DNA from: Aralia elata
Taxonomy: Eukaryota > Streptophyta > Magnoliopsida > Apiales > Araliaceae
Length of the DNA: 64,000 bases
Direction: 5' to 3'
Assembly: GCA_034770075.1 (NCBI GenBank)
Contig: CM068385.1
Coordinates: 44,228,721-44,292,720, forward strand
Positions 33,550 through 45,732 of this stretch are shown here, piece by piece (position 1 is the stretch's first letter; every line of letters begins with the position of its first letter). The notes beneath the pieces are model-generated. The model was given only the letters and a program-made list of their open reading frames with translations, had not been told where the DNA came from and did not search any database. The position numbers were made by a program, and so were the translations under genes.

Positions 33550-36500
33550 TGTAACACCCCCAAATCCGGGTACTTCAAACCCACAGATTTGGTGTTCACT
33601 AATCCATACATTCATGACCAACTACCCATGATAAAAGATAATATAATTAAACTGAATAAAACATCTCCCCATAACAGAGGTTACAACTTAAAACTCTTAA
33701 GTAAGTAATTCCTAGGTTATCTAACCTTTATTACATCATCACAGAATTAAAACATAAAATTAAATAAGTCTTATTACAAAAACTCCATAACATATAGCAG
33801 TTCGCGAGCTATTTCTGCATTTTGCCTTTGCCTTTACTCGTGGACGGCTCATCTGACTTCTCAGTCTTAGCTGCAATGTTTTATGCAAAAGTGAGCAAAC
33901 AATTGCCCACAAGTATAATAGCAATAACAGTTAAACGATTAACGGAGTAGAATTTAACTGAGGACAAACAGTTTTTCTGAAATCAATCAACAATAATTAA
34001 AGGTCTGAAAACTCAACAAATAGCTTGGCTCAAGAGTTGAATATAGATTTCAAAATCAAAAGTATATCTGAGGGTCATAAGACCTCGAACTATGTCCTAG
34101 GTTAGCAAATATCTCTACTGTAACCTTTAACAGTCTTATAGACTATGGACCATCCATCTCGTACTCCGGGGGATCAGCCCTTTGTACAATGTATTGTGCA
34201 CAAACATTTTAACGCTATTACGTAATATAATCCCCTATATTAGGGTTGTTCATCTCAGTTTTACCATCAGAGTCCGTACCAAATGAAGTTTGGTTTGGAA
34301 TAGCTTCAACAGAAATTCTGGATTTTAGAAAGATCATCAACTATGGACTAGCTGAATTAAAAGGGTTCACTAGCCATATAACAGTCTGTTTACAATAATA
34401 ATACAATCTTTGTAAAAATAGAACTACAGTAATAGTAGAATTCAAAGATTACAAATGAATATTGTAACGACCGAGAATTCTGAAATTGCCTTGTAATTCG
34501 AATTTTTGAATATTAATGAATATATTATATTTTATTAATATTATTTTTATGTTGTATGTTTAAAGGTTGTGTGACAACCTGGGTTATGTGAATGCCATGA
34601 AATTTTACGTGTTATAATTTTGTTTAAGTGAATAATTGATTTCGCATAGCGTCGCTAAATCACTATTCACAGAGCACGTTTCCCGAGGCACTGTTCATGC
34701 CAGATATTTTTGTGTTTTTTTCGACTTTAATAAATTTCATAAATACATGTATGCGTACGAATAATTTTTTCAAGTGTCGGAAATTTTATTTGAGCTGACA
34801 CGTTGATTTTATCCGTATCCTAAATGTATTAAAAGGGTGTTCCGAATATTTGGACAAATCCCATAATAATTATTTTTACCCATCCCAATATTTATGGTAG
34901 TACCCATTTTAATTTTGGGTAGAGTTATTTACCAGTTTTGGTATAAGAGTGGGAGTTTTCAGATATATTTTTGGTGTTTTTTGGGTATTTATTTTGGCTT
35001 GTTACTCCAAGAGGGAACCAATCCCTCATTTTGGACCAATCAAATGAGAGCTTGGGGGAGCATTGCCGGCAAGCCTTTGAAATTTTGGGCACCTTGAGCC
35101 TCACTCCCATTTTCTCCCAAAATTCCTCCACTTCTCCCAAATCATTCAACCATTTCATTTCTCTCTTGCAATCCATCAGCTCCTCATTCAAACCCATTTC
35201 AAATTCTGCAGAGAGAGAGAGAACTCGCCGGAAAAAGAGAAGGAGGAAGAAATCGCCGGAAGTCGCCGGAAAAAGAGAAGGAACTCGCCGGAAAAGAAAG
35301 GAGGAAGAAGAAGAAGGCACGGGTGGAGGAACCAAGCAAGAAGAACACTCAAAACAAAGCCTAGCCGAGCTTCTTAATCATCTAGGAAGGATTTACAGAG
35401 GTAAACATCAACCAAATCCATTCCATTCAATTTCTTGTTAAGATTTTCAAGTTTTTCTTAGTTTTTGAGCTCTTGAGCTTGTGGGTCGGATTTATGGCAA
35501 TTCTTAGTGTTTTTGTTTGTTGTGATTGTTTGTAATTGTTGTTAAGAAACTATGTAAGCCATTAATAACATCAAAGTGGAACAAAAATGCAAGAAATCCT
35601 TACCTTGGCTTAATGGAGCAAGAACAATGGATTTTGGATATGAACTTGGACATTCGGGAAAACTTTTTAGAGGACTATAAAGCTTTGATTTTGTGTTTGT
35701 TAATTTTGTTTGTTGTTATGGTATTGTAGTTCCATGGGTTACGAAGCTAACCCAGTTGGAATGGAGTAAAAAGGAGTTAAAACAAGTTCGTAGGAATGAT
35801 TTTTGTGAAACTTGTCAAGAACTCGAAGAATAGAGTATGAACTTTGTACTTTGACTTAATATTTGACCATGTTAATGTTAATGGGTAGCTCTGCATTTTT
35901 GATATATTGTAGCCCCATGAGTTAGGAGTCCATAGAGTCCGGAATGGACCAATTTCCTTGTGTATTGAAGGAGTTATGGAGGTTGGAGTGGCCGGAGGTC
36001 GGAGTCGCGAACTGGGAACAAACCCAGAATCCGGCTACTGCAGAATGGCACCGCAACGCCACTCATAAGCCCTGCAGCTCACACTGCAGCGAGGGGCATT
36101 ATGGGGAAAGACAGGGGCTCACGCCGCAGTGTGAGGCCCAAGCTTTAAGGCTCACGCCGCAGCGTGAAGCCCTGTCAGGGAGAAAACACGAGACTCACGC
36201 CGCAGCGTGAGGTCCAGTGCTTAGGCTTGGCGTTGCAGCGCCAGTTCCATGTCTGGACTGGGTCGGGCAGTCAGTCCGGGTCAGGTCGGGTCGGACCTAA
36301 TGAATCCTTTTCAACGGGTCCAACACTTATATAGCGTAGGGCAATCAATGTGTTTTAATGATATAGCGTCCGTTTTGAACCATTATTTGGAATGTGACTA
36401 ATTGTTATGTAAATATGTACTTAATTGTGTAGGATATTAAGGAGCGTGTGTTATAATATTGTAGCAGCGCATCAGGCAAGTTCTCTAACCCTTGTCTAAC

Positions 36501-39500
36501 CCTTGTGTTGGGCAAGTTTCTTTACCCTAACTCAATTTAATATTGGGCAGGTTTTCTCAATCGCACAACTTTTATTTAATGTGCGAGTTTATTTATTAAT
36601 TGAGCAATCATTCTATATTATTACAACTTTTTTAACTCAACTCAAATTATCATATTTCAATTATGGTTAGTGGTTTAATTATTGTTAATTACTCCACATC
36701 AAGGATAATTATTGATATTCGCACATTGTGCATTTGGATTCGAAATCTGTTGTTGGACTGTGAAACATAAGTTCTTCATTTATGAACTGTTTAAGGGAAT
36801 AGTCTACGCCACTTGTTTCGGCTGGACACGTACAGGTTATTATTTTAAAGGCTATCCAAACCGATTGTTGGTGCGGATTCTTGGACTGAGAGAGCAACCC
36901 TTATGTAGGGGATTTTAATGTGTCGATTACTCGATGCAGTCAGAGCTAAATGTTACGCATATACATAGGGTACAAGAGGCTGATCCCCTCGAGTACTACT
37001 GACGGGCCAGGCGTTTAAAAGGGGTAGTTGAATAACTGATCCTTTGGCCAAATAGTTCATGGTCTATTGGACCACTCAGTAGTAAATAATCAATATTCAT
37101 CATTTCTTTTGAACTTTGATTATATTGTTAGCTATTTCTTCAATGTCTTAAATTGTTGAACTATGCGATTATTGTTCTTATTCATTCATGATATATCCCC
37201 TTTATTCATTTTAAACTTGCTGAGCAAAGTAGTTGCTCACTCTTGCTATATCATAAACCTATTGCAGCTAAGCCGGGGAGTTCCAAAGCGGACAAAGACA
37301 AGGGAAATCTTAAGGAATAGTTACATGTACTATCCTGTTATGTAATTTGTGGAATCATTTTGAATTATTATGGTATTCTGCGATGTATTTTATTTAAGGT
37401 TTTAGACCTTGGGACCGTAGTAAACCTTTTGTAATGAACAAACATATGTTTATATATTCTGCATTAGTTAATTTATGTTGTTTAGAGGTGTATGGATGTA
37501 TTTTATCGTGAGCACTAGATTTGAGGTATTGGTACCTGAATTTGGGGGTGTCACAAATATATTGGAGTAACGCATTTGAAGGTCTAGAGTACTCAATCAA
37601 CTTATGATCGTTAAGTAATATGAGAAACCTTGCTTGAATAATAATAATAACCAAGGTTAGAGAACTTGCTCAATGAAATGTAGGGTTTAGAAACTTGATT
37701 AATGAAGGTAAAGTTTTAAGGAACTTGTCTCGAGCGTAATCTACACAATCTCAATTTATGTTCACCAAACGTCCTACATTCCATTAGGATCACAATGTAA
37801 GTTAGTTCATTACAACAATGACTATAATTCCACTTTCCACTTTAGTACAAGATACCAACTTAAATTCATGATCCGAACTCTCTAATTAACCACATAATAC
37901 AAATCAGAAATCTATGCCATCACATAACATAAGACATAGCATATAATTAACATCTCCAATTCTTACGGATATCGGGTTACAAATCTTTATAACTTATTGA
38001 TTCATAGCTTATAATCATCAAATGAATAACTTCATTATGTTATTAAGTTTTACGATTCTCCACATACATTAAAATAAGCTAACTTATCACCATCCAAGCT
38101 ATGCATGTAAAAACTAATCACTGGGTCTGTTTCTGATCCCGGCGCGGCCGCGCCACTTTTACTCTTGGAACCAGCGCGGCCGCGCTGCACACATACAGGG
38201 ACTGATCTGCTGTTGGCGCGGCCGCGCTACTTTTGCACTGGAAACCAGCACGGTCGCGCTGCGTTACAGACTCAGTTGTTGCAACAGCGCGAACATGCTC
38301 TATCTCATCCCAAATTCCATACTAACTCATCTGAAGTCAAATTTGATCGATTTTTGACTCAACAAATTCGTTAAACACAGCAGCAAACATCCACAGTATG
38401 ATTTTAAACACTTTCAAAATTTTTCACAAACCCATTTAAAGATTTAAAACCAATGTTCATGCTTTAAATTTCATATTTCAACATATTTAGTGAAATCGAA
38501 TATCACGAATTCGTTTCTAAATCATTTTGATTCATTCTTTTTGCAACGTTTATGTTTCTCAGAATATTATAACTATCACCCATAAATTTCAGATTTTAAG
38601 CATGCAAGGACCATCAATTTCAACTCTTAAATAAACCATATAAACACAGTGAACTAAAAAGTCATGTTCTTCCTATTTCATGCAATAACACGGATTTTTA
38701 ATTACTGAAAACCACACAGAGATACTACAAAACAAAGTATATGCACTTTTCAACACACATAATCAACATACCAATAACTCTTAACAATTTAGTTCCTCAA
38801 ATTTTGTCACAGTGAAGCAATTCTAAAGAAAACATGAACTAAGAACTTAGGAATTTGTTTATTACCTTCAATTCTCTTTCGAATTTAGAGCAAGGTGGTT
38901 TGATTTTCTTCTTCTTCCTTTTGATTCTCTCAAGCTTACTCTCACTTTCACATAATTTCTCTCACTTTTTTCCTCTCTACAAAACTCTGCTCTTTGTTTT
39001 TCTTTCTTTTCTAAGCTTAACAAATAAACTAATACCATGTATTTAAATTTAACGTAAAACCCACTTAAGGCCTTGACAGTTACCAAAATCATTAGTTAAC
39101 AAATTCAAAAGGTCATAAGGCCTTGTTTGGCAAAACTAGATTAATCCTCTTTTTATTTATTTTAATAATCCTTTTATAATAAGGTTCAATTGTCATACAT
39201 ACTTTTAATTAAACTTACTAATAAATAAATTCAATTAAAGCTTACTAATTAAATCTATAATTTCTATTTGACCAATAACAACACTACCAAATAAATTATC
39301 TTATTCAAATAAATCATTTAATCATCTAATTTAATTATTAAATTAAATTAAAATAATCACCTCAAATCCCATTCAAATAACATTTACATAATTACACTTA
39401 TCATGAATTATTCTACAATAACTTTATAAATTATTTATTTTACTCAATAAATAAATTAACAAAATATTTATATAACTCAATAAATATTTTGTTTATTCAC

Positions 39501-39519
39501 AAAAATCACATTCGTTACA
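33550..39519 (-). repeat. 5' LTR of G, middle unit, with nested solo LTR
   Basis: Copy of 5553-11507. The palindrome array lies at about 38140-38260, and the solo LTR at 34463-37555 is included. The LTR ends CGTTACA at 39519. Confidence 0.93.
34463..37555 (+). mobile_element. Solo LTR, middle unit
   Basis: Duplicate of 6463-9547 with the same AATAT TSD (34458-34462, 37556-37560). It is 3093 bp, 8 bp longer through small indels, including GGGAAAAC-type extra bases near 35657. The inverted-repeat cluster is at about 36077-36243. Confidence 0.93.
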
Positions 39520-39873
39520 GGTTTAGTGTCTCCACACAAATGATTATGAGATCAATCATCCTCTTCCTAAGAGCAAGCAACGTATGTACTAATCTATCCG
39601 GATTCACTAATCCCCTTTTTAGTAATCCAACGATTAGGAACGATTTTAGTTTGTGAGCTATCTAGAATTTAGATCTCATTAGCATGATCACCATCATGAT
39701 TCTAAAAGCATTGCTCAAAATAATGGGTTTATCACATTTAATATAACAACACTATGTAGATAATGTAAAATGCCTTTAAGGAAAATCAATTCTTTTATTA
39801 ATAAATGAATAAGATTACAAAGTATATGCTACATCATATCAAATATGATTGACTTGTGTGCATACTACTTTCA
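39520..39873 (-). repeat. Copia1 5' LTR, remaining part
   Basis: Completes the LTR begun at 23321. It ends CTACTTTCA and is followed by the TSD CAGAG (39874-39878). Confidence 0.92.
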
Positions 39874-42773
39874 CAGAGTCTATACTTGGTTCTCATACAT
39901 GGAGTCCATTTCGGATTTCATGGCCATCTGCCATTTCTCTGAGTGTTTACTACTCATAGCCTCATCGTATATAGCTGATCATCATCCTCTATGATGTGTA
40001 CCTCATCATCATCCTCTATAATGAATCCATACCTCCTAGGTATCTTCGGTACTCTTCTAGATTTACGATTCGGTTGTGGTACAATAGGTTTATCTACAGG
40101 TTCCTCGATTTGACTAAAAATGCTTTGTGGTTCTTGAACTCCTTCAAGGTCTATTATCCTCCCACTAGCTCCTATAATGATAAACACATTTATCCAAGAA
40201 GGCAGCGCCTTTCACAACAAACACCTTTTGCTTAGTAGGATTATAGAAATCTTATCCTAAACTTACTTTAGAAAGTTCCATAAATCTGCACTTGTCAGTT
40301 TTTTGTCCCAAGCTTATCTTTTTGAAACCTTTTCACATAAGCTGGACAACCCCTTATCTTAACATACTTAAGACTAGGAATCCTCCCTATCCATAACTTT
40401 TATGGAGTCTTGGGGCCGGATATTGAGGTTACCTTATTTTGTAGATATGCAGCCGTTTCTAAGGCATAACCCCAGATGGATACTGGAATGTCGGTAAAAA
40501 TCATTATGGACCGCACCATGTCTAACAAGGTACAATTTCTCCTTTTAGATACACTAATCAATTATTGCGTATCATGAACTGTCCATTATGAGAAAATAAT
40601 TTTGAGATGATCTAGAAACTCATTGTGCAAGTATTCCTTCCTCGATCTGATCAAAGAATCTTAATACTTTGTCAATTTGTTTCACTTCTGAATTTTTTGA
40701 ACCTTTCAAATGATTCAGACTTGTATTTTATCAAATACACATATTCAACTCTTTGAATGATCATCTCCTTTTCTTTTACTAGTTTGTTCAATTTGCAAGA
40801 TTATTTTTCATGTAAGTTAAGTTTACAAAGTCCATCAAGTAATCTTCCAGTTTCAAGCAAAATATTATCATTATAAATAGAACAACAATTGTTCTTAAAT
40901 ATAATACCAGAACCTTCCTTGTCCAACAACAAAAGTAATAATATTTCTAAAGAGAACTGGAACATAATAACTACTTATTAATTTAATAGACTTGCCCGTA
41001 GGCTACGCTAAACTATAAGTTCCTATGGTTAATGTAGCAATCATTGCTCCATTCTCCACACGTAAGATTACTTACTCTTTGTTTAGCTTTCTACTTCTGT
41101 TTAGTCTCTGCATTGGATTGCATACGGGCGAACTATAGCCGGTATCCAATACCCAAGTAGAACCTTGACTTACAGAAAGATTTATTTCAATGATGAACAA
41201 ACCTATATCTGTAACCGAAGCTTCACTAAGCTTCTTCTGGTTAGCCTCTGCAAGATGCTCCTTACAGTTTTCTTTCCAGTGTCCAGGCTTATTGCAATGG
41301 AAGCAAACTCCTTTGCTATCTGCATCAGTTTTGTTCTTAGTGTCCTTAGTTATTGCCTTTCCTTATACCTTCTTTGAATTGTTCTTCTTTTAAGAAGATC
41401 CTTTAGCCCTCTTCCGCTTCCTGGAAGAATCATCTACCAGTAAGACCTGATCTTTTTTGGTTGGAAAGTGACTCTTTACAATTTTCAACATATTTATGCA
41501 ACGCAGGCAGGCTGACATATAACTTGTTCATGTGAAAATTCATAACAAATTATGAGAAAGAGTCCAGAAGTGATTGCAAAGATCAAATCTTAGATCAACT
41601 CTCCATCCATTATAAAACCCAGTTTGTCCCAATTGTTCAATCAGATTGATCATTTTAGGACATTTGTCTGTAGCGCCATCGGTCATTCTAGATTGGAAGA
41701 GCTCCTTAGATATCTGATATCTAATAGTCCTACTTTCCGCACAATTCAACTCCTTGAGGTGCAGGAGTATAGTAGGAGCATCCATAGTTTTATGCTGACG
41801 CTGAAACTCATTACTCATGGATGCGAGCATGATGCATTGAGCCAATTGTGCATCATCTTGTCACTTTCTAAAAGTAGCAATCTCTTCCTCAGAGGCATTG
41901 TATGCAAACCATTGCAGGGATAGACATATTAAGGACATAAGATAGCTTTTCAGCCTTGAGAAACTATTGTCAGATTCTTTAACCAGTCCTTTTAATTTGG
42001 TCCGGTTAATTAGCATTTTATATGCTCCGCAGTGATAGTAAAATTAGACATTGTAAAATTCTGTAAATGAACTTATAATTTAACAATAATTTTAGCATAC
42101 ATTCATTTCTTAATTAATTACCAAAATAAATTAGCTTTTTATTTAAATTGGTATCTCCCACTATTTTCATCAAACTATATTACCCTCAATATATAGTTCG
42201 ACAAATCTAATTAAAGATTTGCTAGTGAGAATAAAGATCCCATTTCAAATGTATATAGCCTTGTGTGTGGCACAACAAATTATATAAAAATAAATAGATA
42301 GCCAACTATTGTCAATTACATCACTATGTAACTCCTTGTATTTTGCCTCTTACATTATAATGGTCAAGTGTATGCACATTTCAAACTAAAATTATCTAAG
42401 TTAAGTCCAACCTAGCACTTCCATATATGTGAAGAGAAAAAGACCGCCCTTGTGTGTGCACAACAAAGCAGTAATGTTCAATTCCTTAATAAGCATCAAA
42501 TATGATAAAACAACATCTTAAATATTTAATACTCGCCTTGTGTGTGCACAACAAATTCATATTAAATATTTAATACTCTATTGCTTTACCATGCTAGAAG
42601 GCAACGTTCGATATTCTGAATATCTTTGAGCCCTTAGGACTTAATATGATTTCTTTGAGGGGTTTGTTATTATTTGTCTTATCTTGTTTAGAGCGCATGC
42701 ACACACACACACACACACATATATAGATATATAATATGCGTCATATTATTTAACATGCAAAGCATGTTGGATA

Positions 42774-42810
<37 letters not shown>

Positions 42811-43867
42811 AGCATGCACATATAGAATACTATATTCTACCCGGATTGATTATGGACTTTTATTCTAGTTTGGTTCACTAGAGCCACCAAGTGAACCAAA
42901 AGGTCAAACATAGGGTATAAAAATTAAATTTAAATATAACTATTGCATTTAAATCCCGGGCTCCATTACAAACGAGTCTTCAAGCGCTCTTTGCTCCTTT
43001 GTCTCCAATTCTTCAAAATAATTCTAACTAATCCTATTACATAAACTATTTACAATAAATAGAAACCTTGATCAGCAGTCAAGGGGAAGTACATAGGAGG
43101 GAGATAGAATTTACATCAAGAAAAAGTAGAGAAGACGAGGTATGCAGACCTCATTTATAAAAACCTAATCATTCAAGCATCCTCTAAAATAATTCCAATC
43201 GCACATTGGTCAATAGTCCATAATCAATCCATATTTATTATCATACATATCTTCATAAGCATCAATAAATAACATTCATCTCATGAATAATAAAACTATT
43301 CCATATATGCATTGATATCATTTAATGGGCAATATTAGTTAGTATAAAATCCAATTTCAACTCCAATTAGTTATCATGAAATCCAATTCCAATAACTTCT
43401 TTATTTTAATCCTATTCCAAATCAAAATAAACTCTTTTATTTTAAGTTATCCAATTTTGAATAAAAATAAACTCCTTTAGTTTTTAATCAAATTCCAAAT
43501 CAAAATAAACTTCTTTATTTTAATTTACAAAAAATAAAAAAAAAAAAAAAAATGAGGTCAACCCTTGATCATAAACCTTTAAAAGAAATAATCAAACAAG
43601 CCTTTAAGTCAAACTTCAAACCAAGAATTATATAATTTAAATATTAAACATTCTGATTCATAATCAAAAGTGATTCTGGTGTAGTGATAAGATTTCCAAC
43701 ATATGACCAATAGGTCAAGGGTTCAAAACCTTCTAGCCCCAAATTAATTATTTTATTTTTAAAGGTTAACCAGTCAGCGCCACGTCAGCAGTCAACTGTT
43801 GACCCAGTCAACGCCACGTCAGCAGTCAACAGTTGACCAGTTATGCCTTTTGGTGGAGTAACCAGAG
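39874..43867 (-). mobile_element. Fossil copia0, second copy
   Basis: Near-identical to 11861-15842: pol remnant 39879-41150, gag remnant about 41151-42048 (frame further broken, e.g. extra bases at 41580 and 41625), leader with the three 20-bp motifs, CA/TA tracts (42700-42808), an A-rich run near 43535-43551, tRNA-like fossil (43672-43740) and the 33-bp repeat (about 43768-43835). The leader-to-pol junction is at about 43841. It ends in CAGAG (43863-43867). Confidence 0.88.
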
Positions 43868-44459
43868 TGTTAGGTTTTGTATATAACGCAAGCATGCAAT
43901 CAAATTACATAAATAAAGCGGAGGGAAGCGTGATAAATCGGATTTTAAACTTTTCATACAAACCATCACCATGATCCTTTCCTTGTGTTCAATTATCAAT
44001 TAACGAAAGAGATAGAGATTAAGAAATTATACCCTCGTAGAACCGTGCTTCCTCGGGTACAAGTTCACTTCCAATTCCTTCGCGTTCTCCTTGAATTCCA
44101 CCGATGAGATTCCTCCCTTTGATCAACGTTAGCCACCCAAGCGTTTGGCCTCTAGAGGTGATCCACCAAGGAAGAATAGTTATTCAAGAAAATGGGTGTT
44201 GGCAAAACCTTAGTTTCTATCTCTATAGAAATTGAAAGTACACTCCACAATCTAATGCAAGAGTGTGTAACCCTAATCTATGATAAGACTCTTCTTATTT
44301 ATAGATGTAGAAATAACCCTTCCCTAAACTATTTAGGATTAGGGTTTCCATTATGATTAAACTCCTTTAATTAATTATGCTCCTAATCTAATTAGAAATT
44401 CATGGGAGAGTAGTTCTATTAATTAATTCTCAATCCCTATTAGGAATTAAATAATAGTA

Positions 44460-44502
<43 letters not shown>

Positions 44503-45718
44503 GACTCCTCTTATTAATTTATATTTAATATTTCTAAAATATTAAATAATAAATATTAAGTTATTTAATTTATTCTTTGTCCATAGACTAAATTAAATAC
44601 ACTTAACTTATTATTACAATTATGCTATTTACTTCTTAAATAAATATTTTCCTTTTGCGGTGTGACCCTTTAGGTTCTCCATATTAAACCGGTTGTGAAT
44701 AAATCAATTAGAACAATTCTAATTATATTTAAATAAATAAATTAAACTATTTAATTAATTTAAATAAATAATATTTATTCTACAATAAGGGTAGACCCCC
44801 TTACCGATCAACGACTTTCCAGATAATATAAATTTCAACATTAATCACAAAAGAACCTTTCAGTGAATAGTTACCGTACAATTCAATCCTTCTACCATAC
44901 AATATCCCAATTAAATATAAGACATGGATTTATACTGTCAAGTCTTATTTTATTTAATTATATGTATTTCGATTCCCAATTGCACAACTCTAAATAATTC
45001 AAATTAGAAACTCCTTTCTAATTTCATTCTGCCTTGGCCAAGGACTACTGAGTTATTATTTATCGAATCACATAGGACATTCACATCTTTTACTAGACGT
45101 GGTATATTCTTTGTTGATCATTCACCTATCTCCATGCACAATTTATTATACCCCATCATACCCTTTAATATACTCCAAAGGTCTTAAGGGACATGTCAAA
45201 GTATAACTCATCATACACAAGATACTATGATGATCTCAAGTCCAAGGATCACTTGTACTACTATCACTAGAGGAATTCCTATTGACAGGCGAGTAAAACT
45301 CCATTAGGTATTCCTTAGCGAGCCACGTTCAGTGTACTTATTCTATAATAAGCACCTACATACTTGCTTTAGTGTCTCCACACAAATAATTATGTGATCA
45401 ATCATCCTCTTCCTAAGAGCAAGCAACGCATGTACTAATCTATCCGGATTCATTAATCCCCCTTTTAGTAATCTAATGATTAGGAACGATTTTAGTTTGT
45501 GATCTATCTAGAATTTAGATCTCATTAGCATGATCACCATCATGATTCTAAAAGCATTGCTCAAAACTATGGGTTTATCACATTTAATATAACAGCACTA
45601 TGTAGATAATGTAAAATGCCTTTAAGAAAATCAATTCTTTTATTAATAAATGAATAAGATTACAAAGTATATGCTACATCATATCAAATAGGATTGGCTT
45701 GTGTGCATACTACTTTAA
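43868..45718 (-). repeat. 3' LTR of right copia1
   Basis: Same as 15843-17685, with the TAA microsatellite at about 44455-44502. The terminal TTCA of the LTR has become TTAA (about 45715-45718), so the canonical CA end is lost. Small extra bases occur, for example GGAGGGAAGCG near 43919. Confidence 0.9.
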
Positions 45719-45732
45719 ATCTCCCACTTGCA

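Larger units (their letters stand above)
24793..39519 (-). mobile_element. Complete Tekay/Del-type element G inside copia1 5' LTR
   Basis: Both LTRs (24793-27637 and 33550-39519), polypurine tract, pol with chromodomain, gag, leader ORF and primer site are present on the minus strand. The span is 14.7 kb, or about 11.6 kb without the nested solo LTR. The flanks GTTTT (24788-24792) and GGTTT (39520-39524) agree at 4 of 5 positions, and the uninserted copia1 LTR has GCTTT there (17336-17340), so this is a decayed TSD. The presence of a chromodomain, initiator-Met primer site and long LTRs places it among Tekay/Del chromoviruses. Confidence 0.93.
15843..39873 (-). mobile_element. Ty1/copia element copia1, complete but split by G
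   Basis: Order on the minus strand: 5' LTR (39873-39520 plus 24792-23321), primer site, long leader, gag, pol, polypurine tract, 3' LTR (17685-15843). The element is flanked by the TSD CAGAG at 15838-15842 and 39874-39878. Without the nested G element it is about 9.3 kb. LTRs of ~1.84 kb, a ~1.65-kb leader and RT motifs such as YVDDILLIG suggest an Angela/Tork-type lineage; that assignment is an inference. Confidence 0.9.
15818..43841. repeat. One full unit of a ~28-kb direct tandem array
   Basis: Everything from 295 to 53442 is periodic at an offset that drifts from 27996 to 28063. The unit edge is placed at the switch from copia0 leader to copia0 pol sequence (15817 and 43841), the only junction that no insertion or TSD explains. 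Since that junction occurs twice, and copia1 material lies beyond both, at least three units are implied: left partial (295-15817), this one, and right partial (43842-53442). Confidence 0.85.
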
